Positions 28,222-38,847 are shown, counted from the stretch's first letter. The stretch: DNA of 64,000 nucleotides from JAJCYL01 sp963664285 (GCA_963664285.2 CAXXNX010000036.1:48732-112731); one strand, 5' to 3'. The notes: generated from the sequence alone by a model not told the origin. Program-made: numbers and translations.

Positions 28222-29892
28222 TTACTCCTCCCAACATACCTCAACCTTCTCCTCATACCAGTCGTCATACATGGATTGATATTTCTCATCGATTGATCCA
28301 CGTTTAATTTTCATGGTAGGCGTAAGTAAACCATTATCAGGTGTCCATATTGCTTTCACAACTATAATTTTGTGTAACTGTTCATGGTGTTCGAGTTTAG
28401 GATTTATATCCATCAATGATTCCCGGAGACTTTTGGAAACCACTGTCCGGTCTGATTTAGTCGCAGCCTCGGATAATTCAACCAATGCCATCGGTTGAGG
28501 CACTCCTGGTCCTACCACACATATCTGCTCGATATTTTTGTTCTTGGCAAATTTTAGTTCTATTGGATTAGGAGCGACATACTTTCCCTTTGCCGTTTTG
28601 AACATATCTTTGACCCTGCCGGTAATTTTAATATATCCCTTCTCATCAATTTCTCCTTTATCTCCGGTCTGAAGAAACCCATCTTTTATAGCTTCGACGG
28701 TCTTTTCTGGCTCTTTGTAATATTCAACCATATTGCAGATACTTTTTATACAAATCTCACCCTCTTCGCTAATTCTTGTTTCAACGCCGGGCAAAGATTT
28801 CCCGACCGTTCCGATCTTTCGTTCTCCGGGAAGATTGGCATGTGAATAAGCATTGTTTTCCGTCATTCCATAAACCTCGTATATGGTAACTCCTATATTA
28901 TTAAACCATTCAAGAACGGATGGAGCGATTGGCGCCGCTCCGGTAAAACAATTTCTGTAATTCGCGAGCCCAAGAGCCTCCTTAATCTTTTTTCGGATAA
29001 TGTTATTAACAATGGGTATGGCCAGCAAGAACTTCAGTTTTGATGGCGAGAATTTTGCCTGTACTCCATTCATGAATTTGGTCCATATACGGGGTACGGC
29101 AAGGAATTGAGTTGGTTGACATTCTGCCATGTTCTCTTTAAAACTATCCAAAGATTGGACGTAGTGAATACTGGCCCCACATTGCAGTACAATCACTTCT
29201 GTGAGCAGACGTTCGGCTATGTGGGACAAGGGCAGATAAGAAAAGAAACGATCTTGAGTGGTTAGATTAAATCGTTTGGCCAGTACATCCGCCGCGAATG
29301 AAGAACCAAGGAACTTCTGAACCACGCCCTTAGGCACTCCGGTTGTTCCCGAAGTATAAATAATGGTCATTATGTCTTCCTGGTCGCGGGTGGGGTTGTT
29401 ACTAATGGGTTCAAATTGATCACTCACGTCATTCCATTTTGGGTAAGGACAATTTGGTAATCCATAAATTCCAAAGTCAAGACAGTCAAAGTCACCTGGG
29501 ATACCGAGTTTCATAACTTCCCAATCCTTCTCATCGAGTTTGCCTACAAACAGTAGTCTGGCTTCACTGTGAGTAAGTACATACCTCACGGTGTCCTCAC
29601 TTACGTTGGGATAGATGGGGACAGAGACATGTCCACTCATCATTATAGCCAAATCGCACATTAACCAATGAGCGCAGTTCTTTGACATCAATGCGATATG
29701 CGAGCCTTCAGGAAAGTTTTTTGCTTTTATTGCGGCTGCCATTTTTCTGACTTCAATGCCGAATTCCTTATTAGTAAATGTGTGCCATTGTCCATCAATT
29801 GGTTGATAAAGAAATATTTTATCCGGTTGGGTCTTTTCCCAATGATAGAAGTTGTCTAAGGGTGTTTTGAGATGAGCGTATTCAGCAGCCAT
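28222..29892 (-). CDS. AMP-dependent synthetase / long-chain acyl-CoA ligase
   Basis: 556 residues, cytosolic or membrane-peripheral. The ANL-superfamily motifs are all present: the P-loop IYTSGTTGVPKG near residue 178, the aryl/acyl-binding region LAVPRIWTKF, A5 motif YEVYGMTEN, A7 LQTGDKG, and A8 ITGRVKDMFKTAKGKYVAP with the conserved lysine shortly after. It activates a fatty acid as acyl-adenylate and then forms the CoA thioester. The length is slightly short for eukaryote-like long-chain ligases but normal for bacterial ones. The gene is intact, standing alone between IS1380 copy 3 and a 475-bp spacer. Confidence 0.9.
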   Translation of the reverse strand: MAAEYAHLKTPLDNFYHWEKTQPDKIFLYQPIDGQWHTFTNKEFGIEVRKMAAAIKAKNFPEGSHIALMSKNCAHWLMCDLAIMMSGHVSVPIYPNVSEDTVRYVLTHSEARLLFVGKLDEKDWEVMKLGIPGDFDCLDFGIYGLPNCPYPKWNDVSDQFEPISNNPTRDQEDIMTIIYTSGTTGVPKGVVQKFLGSSFAADVLAKRFNLTTQDRFFSYLPLSHIAERLLTEVIVLQCGASIHYVQSLDSFKENMAECQPTQFLAVPRIWTKFMNGVQAKFSPSKLKFLLAIPIVNNIIRKKIKEALGLANYRNCFTGAAPIAPSVLEWFNNIGVTIYEVYGMTENNAYSHANLPGERKIGTVGKSLPGVETRISEEGEICIKSICNMVEYYKEPEKTVEAIKDGFLQTGDKGEIDEKGYIKITGRVKDMFKTAKGKYVAPNPIELKFAKNKNIEQICVVGPGVPQPMALVELSEAATKSDRTVVSKSLRESLMDINPKLEHHEQLHKIIVVKAIWTPDNGLLTPTMKIKRGSIDEKYQSMYDDWYEEKVEVCWEE

Positions 29893-30367
29893 GAGAGATC
29901 TTTTAATGTACTATGGAGTTGGGTTGATGGAACCCTAACATATCAATTTTTTTGGAACATGGCAATTGTGTGAGAATCAATCATAAAAACCCAATAACTG
30001 ATTGATGTTAGAGTATTTTACTCAAAGTCGACACTAAAAATCCTAAAATAGTATTATTATATTAAATTTTTGTATATTTAGAAGTCAGCAACTCTTTTTA
30101 ATTTATCTTAAAAGAGTAAAAATTTCCACCGGTTCACCTGAGAGATTCCAATTTTGAAATTTAAGACAGATAGGTGGTCTATTTTAAAGCTCTTTTTTAA
30201 AGATGTTTTAAGTATTGCTCGAAGCAATTGTCTAATTTGTTAGGTTTAATGTTAATAATGTGACTTACAGACATAAACAGGGTTTAGCCTATAAAGAAGG
30301 GTTTTAAAGTCTGTTAATTTTGATATCACGTGATCTCAAATAATAATTTACTTAAATATTATCAGTT
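29893..30367. other. Intergenic region before the tail-fibre-like gene
   Basis: No ORF of note. It is AT-rich; CCACC near 30127 and GGTGG near 30172 could close a long hairpin, so the downstream gene may have a structured leader of about 240 bases. Promoter assignment is uncertain. Confidence 0.35.
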
Positions 30368-31127
30368 ATGAAATCCCAATGGTTTGGCAAATTACTTTTA
30401 GTTCAGATGTTTGGTCTACTGTTCAGCGTCGAAGCTCTATCCCAGGCTTTTACTGCCGGAGTTAATGTTGACTCTCCTAATCCCAATGCAGTTTTGCACC
30501 TGGTGTCTCCAAATGGCAACCAGGGGTTGCTAATTCCCAATTTGACAACGGCCCAGCGTACCGGGATGAGTCTGACCTCGGCTGATAATGGAATGTTAGT
30601 TTACGATGGAGAAGCTGGATTATTTTACTTCTGGTTAGATCCCAATTGGATCGCCTTGATCGTAAGAGAGAATCAACGATTAGGTCTTGTTGGAACGGAA
30701 TTGGGGATTACTGGTGGAAATACGGTTGATTTATCAGCGCTTCGTTTTTTAACCGAAGAATCAGATCCTACCGTTCCTGATGCAATAAAGGATGGCATCG
30801 ACTGGACTGAACTGACGGGTATACCTATTGATATTGCAGATGGAGACGCCAGTGGTTTAATTGTAGTTAATGTGGATGGAGTTACGATTACGGGTGATGG
30901 AGATGCGCCTCCACTTTCTGTAAATACTGGCACTGGTGCTAACCAGGTCGTTCAACTCAATGGATCATCTCAATTGCCTGCGGTTGATGGCAGTTTATTA
31001 ACCGGAGTAGCAGCAGCAGTAGCCCCAAACTCTATTGTTGATGCCCAAATCAATGCGGCGGCAAACATTTCAGATTCAAAACTGCAAAGTACAGTGATGT
31101 TGGAAACTGAGAATGTTAGTTTATTAA

Positions 31128-32748
31128 CCCGCATTATTCATAGGCCACCAATTTTGGGATTAATAATGGGTTGCTAACTATTTTTGATTGGAGTGTATGT
31201 ATTAATTTGAAGATCAACCAGGTTTCTGGATTTCAAAGGACATTAGAGCGTTTTTTTGTTAGAATTTTTCAATTTTCAGTCAAAGCTCTATTGTGTTCTT
31301 ATGGAAGAACATTTTTTTGATTAAACCAAACTGTTTAACTGATCGGTCAGTTCACCGTAAGCAAATCGCCCAGCAGGTATTGATATCTAAAGGCTCTTGA
31401 GAATTGTATTGTCAATGATCTTTTCCTTTCTTTCAGGCACGCCCCAACCTTCATCAGGTAAAGCCGGATATTGTCCACTTGCCATCGTTTAGCAAAGTGG
31501 TGTTTTGTTTTGGCAATTAATAATTTAATCTGCCGGAACATTTCATAACAGAGGGTAGCGATGATTAAACGCATGAAATTGGCCCAGTAGCGATGACAGG
31601 AAAGCCGGTCGGAATAAGTCATGTTTTTGAGTTCCTTTATTCGATTTTCACTGGCATCGCCTCGCTTGACATAAAAATCAAAGTAAATCTGTTGAGCGGT
31701 CATCGCTTCAAAGTTGCTCACAAAGTAACGGACATTCATTCCTTTTCCGGTAGACTCCACTTTGGCGTACAGCTTTTCAGAACGATCCCAGCTTTTGGCC
31801 TGGTAAGTAAACGGGCCAACAAACTCTTGATGTTTGATGATTTTTGAAGCATATTCCTTTTTTGCTTCAATGATAGTCTGTTTGGTAAAAGTCTTTAAAA
31901 CTTCATTACTACTAATACCTAAACAAAATTGAAGGTCAAACTGCTTAGCTATCCGATAAAAAGATGCTCCTGAAAAGCCACTATCCGCTCGAATAAGGAT
32001 CTTTACTGAGGGCAGTTTTTTTCTGATTTTAATGACAATCCTTTTCAATAAGGCCACAAACCATTTGTTGGAGTGACAATTGCCCGGACGTAGTACTGGT
32101 AAAATGACCTGACCGGTGTTCCCGTCCTTAAAGAACAACTCATGGTACATAGTCTGTCCATAATAGCCATTATACAAACTGAGTTGTTGGGATCCATGAG
32201 TAGGGTCATCGGTACCATCTACATCAATGATGATTTGACCAGTCTTCTCTTTCAACTCCTCTACATAACGGTCTACAAACCATTGACTCATCTGGTAGAT
32301 CAGACTCCGATCGGCCTTGTTTTCAAATCGACTTAAAGTAGGCTGGGAACATAATCCGCTATCTAGTACTTTACGGATCACCGGATCCTCTCGGAGTTTT
32401 TGTTCGTCATTGCAATCCTGATAGCCCTGCATCATTAAAAACACCCGTTGGCGAAGCATTTCTTCATAAGTGTATTCGATAAAAAAGGGGTTTCGATAGT
32501 CAGGAATCAGTGCGGCGAAGCTTTTTAATAGACCAGTCTTTCTCTCTACTTTTTCACTTAACAATATCGCTCCGTCTGAGCTAATCGCTGATGCTGAAAA
32601 ATCAAATTTAAAAGCTTGTTTTCCTCGATAAAATACGGTATCTTTTTCCTTATATTCAGGCATAAATTAATTGCTTATTTTGTTGTCTAACTATCTCAAT
32701 ATAAGCAATTTATGCCTGTTTTTTATTGTCTACTATGAATTTTTCGGG
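31128..32748 (-). mobile_element. IS1380-family insertion sequence, copy 4 (complete, 1621 bp)
   Basis: Standard ends flanked by TTAA at 31124-31127 and 32749-32752. The host gene is continuous across the site once the element and one TTAA are removed, which proves a simple insertion with 4-bp duplication. Confidence 0.96.
31347..32663 (-). CDS. IS1380-family transposase, copy 4
   Basis: An intact 438-residue frame with one substitution relative to copy 1 (IIEAKKE instead of IIEVKKE, about residue 267). All DDE motifs are present. It is oriented opposite to the gene it interrupts. Confidence 0.95.
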   Translation of the reverse strand: MPEYKEKDTVFYRGKQAFKFDFSASAISSDGAILLSEKVERKTGLLKSFAALIPDYRNPFFIEYTYEEMLRQRVFLMMQGYQDCNDEQKLREDPVIRKVLDSGLCSQPTLSRFENKADRSLIYQMSQWFVDRYVEELKEKTGQIIIDVDGTDDPTHGSQQLSLYNGYYGQTMYHELFFKDGNTGQVILPVLRPGNCHSNKWFVALLKRIVIKIRKKLPSVKILIRADSGFSGASFYRIAKQFDLQFCLGISSNEVLKTFTKQTIIEAKKEYASKIIKHQEFVGPFTYQAKSWDRSEKLYAKVESTGKGMNVRYFVSNFEAMTAQQIYFDFYVKRGDASENRIKELKNMTYSDRLSCHRYWANFMRLIIATLCYEMFRQIKLLIAKTKHHFAKRWQVDNIRLYLMKVGACLKERKRSLTIQFSRAFRYQYLLGDLLTVN

Positions 32749-32763
32749 TTAAACAATGATGCG

Positions 32764-33559
32764 GGGTATCTGGACGTGACCACGAACCCCGCGGCTGGCG
32801 ACGTAACCGGAAATTATTCGGTGGGATTCGGTCTTATTAATGTGGGTGGTCAAACTCCCGCAAATGTTGCTATTGCGACTAATATTGTCAATAGTAATCC
32901 CAACCTGGACCTTGATGACACCGATGACCTGGCCTTGACCACTAACCCGGCGGCCGGTGATGTTACTGGCAATTACTCCGTGGGTTTGGGTGTGGCCACT
33001 GTAGGCGGTCAGACAGCTGCCAATATAGGATCAGCTACGAACACAGTGATAACTGCCCCCGCCCTGGACCTTGATACCAGTGATGACCCTGGCGTTGACC
33101 ACTAACCCGGCGGCCGGTGATGTTACGGGCAATTACTCGGTGGGATTAGGCGTGGCCACTGTAGGCGGTCAGACAGCTGCCAATATTGGATCAGCTACGA
33201 ACACCGTGATAACGGCACCAGCCCTGGACCTTGATACCAGTGATGACCTCACGTTGACCACCAACCCGGCGGCCGGTGATGTTACGGGTAATTACTCGGT
33301 GGGTTTGGGCGTGGCCACTGTAGGCGGTCAGACAGCTGCCAATATTGGATCAGCTACGAACACCGTGATAACGGCACCAGCCCTGGACCTTGATACCAGT
33401 GATGACCTCGCGTTGACCACCAACCCGGCGGCCGGTGATGTTACGGGTAATTACTCGGTGGGTTTGGGCGTGGCCACTGTAGGCGGTCAGACAGCTGCCA
33501 ATATTGGATCAGCCACCAATACGGTGATAACTGCTCCTGCGCTGGACCTTGATACCAGT
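32764..33559 (+). repeat. Five tandem 159-bp coding repeats
   Basis: Units start at 32764, 32923, 33082, 33242 and 33401; each encodes 53 residues of the type LTTNPAAGDVTGNYSVGLGV followed by ATVGGQTAANIGSATNTV. The first unit is divergent and the later ones nearly identical, so the array grew by recent unit duplication. The third unit is 160 bp because of one extra C near 33086. Confidence 0.9.
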
Positions 33560-33565
33560 GATGAT

Positions 33566-34467
33566 GGCGATATGTTGGCCGCCACATACGATCCGGGTGC
33601 AATTACAGGCGATGCCTTCAATATGAGTAATCATATAACTACGACGGCAGGAACACCCGGTGACCTTCTAACTTTTAACGCGGGAGTTTGGGATGCCCAG
33701 GCACCAACCATATCCGGCGATATGTTTGCTGCGACCTATGACCCAGGCACCATAGCAGGAGATGCATTCGCATTGGGCATACATACCACCGTTACACCAG
33801 CGGTAGGAGGCGATGTACTTACATGGAATGGAGCGAATTGGGACGCAGCAGCCCCGGTTGTTAGCGGCGACATGTTTGCGGCAACTTATGATCCTGGAAC
33901 TATAGCAGGAGATGCATTCGCATTAGGTATACACACCACCGCAACACCAGCGGTTGGAGGTGACCTATTAACATGGAATGGAGCAAGTTGGGACGCAGCA
34001 GCCCCGGTAGTCACCGGCGACATGTTTGTCGCCACTTATGATCCTGGAACTATAGCAGGAGATGCATTCGACTTAGGTATACACACCACCCCAACACCAG
34101 CGGTAGGAGGTGATCTACTAACTTGGAATGGAGCGAATTGGGATGCAGCAGCCCCCGGTAGTCAGTGGTGACATGTTTGCGGCCACCTATGATCCGGGCA
34201 CCATAGCAGGAGATGCATTCGCATTAGGCATACACACCACCCCAACACCAGCGGTAGGAGGCGATCTACTAACATGGAATGGAGCAAGTTGGGATGCCAG
34301 CTGCCCCGGTAGTAACTGGCGACATGTTTGCGGCAACTTATGATCCAGGTACTGTTGCAGGTGATGCCTTTGACCTAACCAACCACATCGGAACTGTAAA
34401 TAGTGCCCAGATCACGAACGATGCTATTGCTGATGTCGACATAAATTCTGGAGCAGCGATTGCAGGG
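33566..34467 (+). repeat. Six tandem 150-bp coding repeats
   Basis: Units start at 33566, 33716, 33866, 34016, 34167 and 34318, each encoding about 50 residues beginning GDMFAATYDPGTIAGDAFAL and containing GGDLLTWNGANWDAAAP. The fourth and fifth units are 151 bp because of an extra C each. The sixth diverges after its first third into the C-terminal domain. Confidence 0.88.
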
Positions 34468-34948
34468 TCAAAGATCTTTCCCGATTTTGGTGCACAGGCC
34501 ATTACAACTATGGGCTCGTTAAATATTGATGGGTCTACAACCTTCAACGGCAATACAATAATAGGAGATGGCCCTCTAGACAGAGTGACTGTTACAGCAG
34601 AGATTATGGGAGACTTGCCTTTCAATTTTGAAGGTTTAACAGGTGATAATATATACACCACCCTGGCCATTACCGATCCGACAGTGGCGCGGACCATTAC
34701 TTTTCCAGATGCCAGCGGAACTGTAGTTCTGGATAATAATGGAGCGAGTGCGCTAACCGCGGCAGAAGTAGATCAGCTAGAGAACATTGATGCTACCTTA
34801 ATCAGCACGATCCAGTGGGGGTACCTTGGCGCCATGGATCAGGCATTGGCTACAACGGATAACGTGACATTTAACCAGCTCACGATGACGGGCGTTCTTG
34901 ACATGGGAACAAATGGCATCTCTAACGTAGGACCTTTGGCAGTAACTA

Positions 34949-36190
34949 GTATATAGTTTCCTATATAGTATATCAATAATAAAAGTTCTATCTTAGCAGT
35001 TGGACCAAAAATAGTGAACCCTATGCCATTTGAGAGTAAAAGAGCGAAAATATCATTTACGACAAAGGAACAGCAAACATTGGAGGTTATAAGTAAATCA
35101 CGGGTTGAGGCCAAATCACGGGTTGAAAGGGCGAAAATGCTTCTTGGTTATTGGAAAGGGCAAAGCATCAATTCGATAGCAAAACAACTTGGCACGAATC
35201 GGCCAAAGGTTGAAAGGACTGTTGATAGGGCAATAGGATACGGTATACTGACCTCTCTGAACGACCTTCCCAGAAAAGGGGCAACCCCAAAGATCACCAA
35301 TGAGGCCAGGGCATGGTTTTTATCGATAGCTTGCACAAAACCAAAAGACTTGGGCATGGCCTCAGAATTTTGGACCTATAATGCATTGGCCAAGTATGTA
35401 AGGGGCAATTGCAAACAGGCGGGCCATCTTTCATTAGGCGAAATACAGAAAGGGACCGTTTCAAAGATACTGTCGAAAAGTGATGTAAAGCCCCACAAAC
35501 TATCTTATTACCTAGAAAAGAAAGACCCTGACTTTGACCGAAAGATGTCCCAGGTATTGCATGTTTATAAAGAAGTGGCACTTTACAAAGCTAACAAACC
35601 GGAAGGATCAATGATTGCCATCTTGTCCTACGATGAAAAACCTGGAATGCAGGCGATAGAAAATACCGCCACTGACCTAAGCCCCATAGCAGGCAAGCAC
35701 CCAAATTGGGGCAGGGACCATGAATATAAAAGACACGGTACAGTTTCGTTGTTGGCATCAATCGACTTGATTACCGGCAAGATATATGCACGGGTCGAGG
35801 ATAGACATAGAAGTAGGGAATTTGTGGAATATTTGAAAGGGCTTGATGAACTCTACCCAGTCAGCTTTAAGATCAAGATAATCTTAGATAATCATTCGGC
35901 CCATATTTCAAAAGAGACAAAAGCATTCCTGAAAACAGTGCCTAATAGGTTTGAATTTGTATTTACACCTGTACATGCTTCCTGGCTAAATCTTATTGAA
36001 GTCTTCTTTAGCAAAATGGCCAGGAGCTTTTTAAGGGGGATCCGTGTAAAATCAAAGAAAGAGCTCAAAGACCGGATATTGAAATACATTAATGAAATCA
36101 ATGAAATGCCAACAATCTTTAAATGGAAGTGGAAAATGGAAGATTTAACTATCGCGTAATCATTAATATGTTAATTAAGAAACTTAATAC
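34949..36190 (+). mobile_element. IS630-family insertion sequence
   Basis: The ends GTATATAGTTTCCTA (left) and GTATTAAGTTTCTTA (right, reverse complement) match at 12 of 15 positions, and TA dinucleotides flank both sides (34947-34948, 36191-36192), as expected for IS630/Tc1-type target duplication. It sits exactly between the tail-fibre-like gene and the GC-rich block. Confidence 0.8.
35014..36159 (+). CDS. IS630-family transposase
   Basis: About 380 residues; starts at GTG 35014 or more likely ATG 35023. The N-terminal half has two helix-turn-helix segments (SINSIAKQLGTNRPKVERTVD and the segment ending in KGTVSKILSKSDVKPHKLSYYL). The DDE domain shows ILSYDEKPGMQAIE for the first aspartate, IILDNHSAHIS for the second, and HASWLNLIEVFFSKM for the glutamate. 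The frame is intact. It is a single copy here and its TA-flanked ends look recent. Confidence 0.92.
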   Translation: MNPMPFESKRAKISFTTKEQQTLEVISKSRVEAKSRVERAKMLLGYWKGQSINSIAKQLGTNRPKVERTVDRAIGYGILTSLNDLPRKGATPKITNEARAWFLSIACTKPKDLGMASEFWTYNALAKYVRGNCKQAGHLSLGEIQKGTVSKILSKSDVKPHKLSYYLEKKDPDFDRKMSQVLHVYKEVALYKANKPEGSMIAILSYDEKPGMQAIENTATDLSPIAGKHPNWGRDHEYKRHGTVSLLASIDLITGKIYARVEDRHRSREFVEYLKGLDELYPVSFKIKIILDNHSAHISKETKAFLKTVPNRFEFVFTPVHASWLNLIEVFFSKMARSFLRGIRVKSKKELKDRILKYINEINEMPTIFKWKWKMEDLTIA

Positions 36191-36225
36191 TAGAACTGAT
36201 CCGCCCTGCGTCGGCTGCAGTGGGG

Positions 36226-38151
36226 GTTAGACCGAGAAGCAGCCTCTCGTCTCCTCACGGATGTCTCAGCCGCCTAACTTCTTTCGTGAGCAGCAGCCCC
36301 CCTTGTAGCAGCAATCAACCGCCCATCGGGAGACACCTGGGGCTGAAACAGGTTCACGTCGCCACTCGTGAGCTTTCTCACAGGTCCTCCTTTCCGGGGT
36401 ATCGCGAAGAGTTGCATGCGGTGATCAGTCAGCGCTGCGTAAACGAGCGTCTTCCCATCCGGCGTCCAATCCACTCCACCGTAGGTGAACATCAGGTACT
36501 CGGCGAGCTTCTCTGCGTGCGACCCGTCTAACTTCACGACCCAGAGTGCATGACGCTCCTCTCCTTGCGAAGCCTCCACCGCGATCTCATCTCCGAAGGG
36601 CGACCCAGGCCGCTGTCTTCACTTCTCCCAATGAGTCCGGGAAAGGACAACGGCTCGTGACGCAAGGCTGTACCGGCCTGCACGTCGATCGTCACAACCC
36701 AGATCTTGGAGACGCCCCATTGCCCGCCTCGCTCCCAGGAGGTAAAGAGGAGCCGTTCCCCATCGGGAGACCAGTCGGGGGGAGCCAGCCTCCCACCCCA
36801 AAGTCAGTCAGCCGGCTCTCTTCGCTTGAGGGAAAAGAGGTGCTCTGGAGATAGATGTCGTCGGTGCTGCCTTTGCTTCCATAGCGGCTGACCGGCGTCG
36901 CGGAGCGGTGCGAGTGGTAGGCGATCCACTGTCCATTAGGAGACCACACGGGAGTGAAATCCTCATGGTATCCTGTGATGACAGGTCTCGCCCCAGAGAC
37001 CGCGCGTCCTGAAGAATCGACGTCGACGACAGCACCATCTAAATTCAACACCCAATCAGCCAAGCGCCAGTTGCCATAGGTGAAGCCGATCTGCTTCCCG
37101 TCAGGTCGCCAAGTAGGATGCAGACCGCCCTCGATCACTGGAAGCGCCTTCCCACCCGAGACCGGCACCACTACAACCGACAGCTCCGGGTCGTTATGCG
37201 TCCAGTACACGTGGCCGTTGGCGACTTGGGGGGCAAAGTCGTCTCCCGGTGCTTCCACGATGGCCCTACGCGCGCCGCTTCCGAAGTCGATCTCGTAGAG
37301 GTCCAGATCGCGATCGGCATGGGTTCGGTGTCGTTCTTCGGCCAAGGGGGCACTCTCCCCGTCGCCAGTGCGACGAAAGCACGGCGACCGTCCGGGAAAA
37401 GGGCAAAAGGAGCAAATACCGAATCCGTGTCCAAATCTTGCGCTAGGACCTCAGATTCACCAGTCTCTGGCGTAAGTCGCACGAGAGAGGAGGCGCGCCT
37501 TCCTCATCGGAGATCAGGGCGAGGATCGACGCGCTGCCGGGATGCCAAGCAATGCCGGTGATCTGTCCTTCGAATCGATGACCCATCTTGTCCCCGAGAG
37601 GCCCAACGAACAGTTCGCTTCCCACCCAAAGTTGAAAATAGGCCACCTGCCCTCCATCCGGTGACCATGTGGGGAAGACATTCGGCGGCAGCGACAAGAG
37701 GCGAAGCCCCGCCGCATCCTGAACGAACCGTCCAGTCTCCTCTCCTTTGCGTCCAAAGCGTACGAGACGGTCACTCGCGTCGAAGACAGCCCTGTGGACC
37801 TGATCTAGCCCGCGTAGCAGGCGCTCCGAGTTTTCTCGACCGCTTTCCAAGTCGATCAGCTTGACCTGCCGAAAGCCGCCGTATAGGGCCCATCTACCGT
37901 CATTAGAAATTTGAGCCCAGTCGTAGAAGTTTTCGAACCAGGTTGATGGTGTCTCGGAGTAGAGCCGCTCTGGTTCATCAGGAGACTGACAGCCGAGGAG
38001 GGCAACAAGAAGTACAATTTGAACGGAAACTGCCTCAACCGTATCCTATGAACTCGCCGTAAGCAAAGGAGAGGTGTCTCACGAGGCTGCGTTGTAACCT
38101 TACTGAGCATTGGAACCCCTAACTGTTAGTGTGTGGTCAACTCGGTCTAAC
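36226..38151. repeat. 11-bp inverted repeat bounding the GC-rich block
   Basis: GTTAGACCGAG (36226-36236) and CTCGGTCTAAC (38141-38151) are perfect inverted copies located at the two edges of the GC-rich segment. They may be terminal repeats of a transferred element, though no transposase lies between them. Confidence 0.45.
36274..38060 (-). pseudogene. GC-rich PD40/TolB-like beta-propeller lipoprotein, multiply frameshifted
   Basis: Reading minus-strand frames in turn gives one protein of roughly 590 residues. It begins at a lipoprotein signal (VQIVLLVALLGCQSPDEPER) and passes through repeated propeller motifs typical of TolB/DPP-type WD40-like repeats: FPTWSPDGGQVAYF, FALFPDGRRAF, PTWRPDGKQIGF, PVWSPNGQWIAYHSHR, VDWTPDGKTLVYAALTD, PQVSPDGRLIAATRG. 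At least four frame changes (about 37470, 37345, 36790, 36600) and no clean start make it non-functional. The block is visibly GC-rich with a different codon choice (many GCC, GGC, CTC) from everything around it, suggesting transfer from a high-GC bacterium or a chimeric contig. It is bounded by IS630 on the left and an 11-bp inverted repeat on both sides. Confidence 0.75.
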
Positions 38152-38350
38152 AATATATTCTACTGCCAATAGCGGCATTATCAGCAATATATAACATAAT
38201 ATCTGGAATGAAAAAGTGAAGCAGTATAATATGAGATATGATCATATAAAGCAGCCAAATGCAGTATAATATGCTATTTTTGCTGTGTTATGTAGCAATA
38301 ATCATCCGCAGATGAAAAAATCGAAGTTTTTAGACCACGTCAGAGAAGCG

Positions 38351-38630
38351 CCTCCTCACAGCGCTGATTTCTCAGAAAAAAATCTTTTCACGCTAAATCA
38401 TGTGAAAAAGTCATCAAAAAAAAATTTGAGCTCCAAATCACGTGAATTACTCTAAAAAATAATTTTTGTGCTCTAAATCACGTGAATTACTCCGAAAAAA
38501 AATATTTTCACTTCCCTTCACGTGAATTACTCCAAAAAAGATATTTTTCGCTCTCCTTCAGGTGAATCACTCCGGAAATATATTTTTTCAATTTCTTCAC
38601 CTGATTTCCCTCAGAAATAAATTATTTACG
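38351..38630. repeat. Seven tandem 40-bp units with a TCACGTGA-type core
   Basis: Seven contiguous units of exactly 40 bp start at 38351, 38391, 38431, 38471, 38511, 38551 and 38591. The central units carry ATCACGTGAATTACTC followed by an A-run and a T-rich segment; outer units are increasingly degenerate. An eighth, weaker unit may follow. Upstream, GCAGTATAATATG at 38221 and 38261 is also spaced by 40 bp. No spacers of unique sequence are present. Confidence 0.8.
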
Positions 38631-38646
38631 TCTCCTACCGTTTTTC

Positions 38647-38847
38647 TTGAGTCTAATATTTTCAGCTTCTCATGCTATTCATTTATACTACAAAGTAAAA
38701 AATATCGACTCCCCTCATAAACTTGATAATCAAAATAGTAGTACCAGTCAGATATATTTAGCAGCAGTATCAGAAATGAAAAAGTTATGGGCAAAAATCT
38801 ATAGTGATTTGGATACAGAAATAAAATTACGTCATTATTCAAGGTAA
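38647..38847 (+). CDS. Doubtful small ORF after the 40-bp array
   Basis: A 66-codon AT-rich ORF starting within the decayed end of the repeat array. It has no signal, domain or ribosome-binding site that I can identify. The composition is that of its AT-rich surroundings, and it may be chance. Confidence 0.12.
   Translation: MSLIFSASHAIHLYYKVKNIDSPHKLDNQNSSTSQIYLAAVSEMKKLWAKIYSDLDTEIKLRHYSR

Larger units (their letters stand above)
30368..34948 (+). pseudogene. Repeat-rich tail-fibre-like secreted protein, split by IS1380 and cut by IS630
   Basis: The signal peptide ends near EALSQAF. The N-domain resembles Bacteroidota tail-fibre-like proteins (NPNAVLHLVSPNGNQGLLIPNL, then an MLVYDGEAGLFYFW motif). 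Removing IS1380 copy 4 and one TTAA rejoins NVSLL to NNDAGYLDVTTNPAAGD in frame, so the element split an intact gene. Five 53-residue repeats and six 50-residue repeats follow. Extra single C bases near 33086, 34152 and 34302 shift the frame three times. The C-part (NIDGSTTFNGNTIIGDG, TITFPDASGTVVLDN) normally leads to an intramolecular chaperone domain, missing here because IS630 lies at 34949. Likely a fibrous surface protein; no phage genes are nearby. Confidence 0.8.

Noticed and set aside
30368..34956. Prophage, because of the tail-fibre-like protein
   Set aside because: No capsid, terminase, portal, lysis or integrase gene is nearby, and the protein has a Sec signal peptide, which points to a secreted bacterial protein.
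36220..37864. Plus-strand ORFs in the GC-rich block
   Set aside because: They are arginine/serine-rich shadows of a minus-strand propeller gene whose WSPDG-type motifs make the coding strand clear.
38351..38630. CRISPR array for the 40-bp repeats
   Set aside because: Units are contiguous without unique spacers, the conserved core is only about 17 bp, and no cas gene is present.
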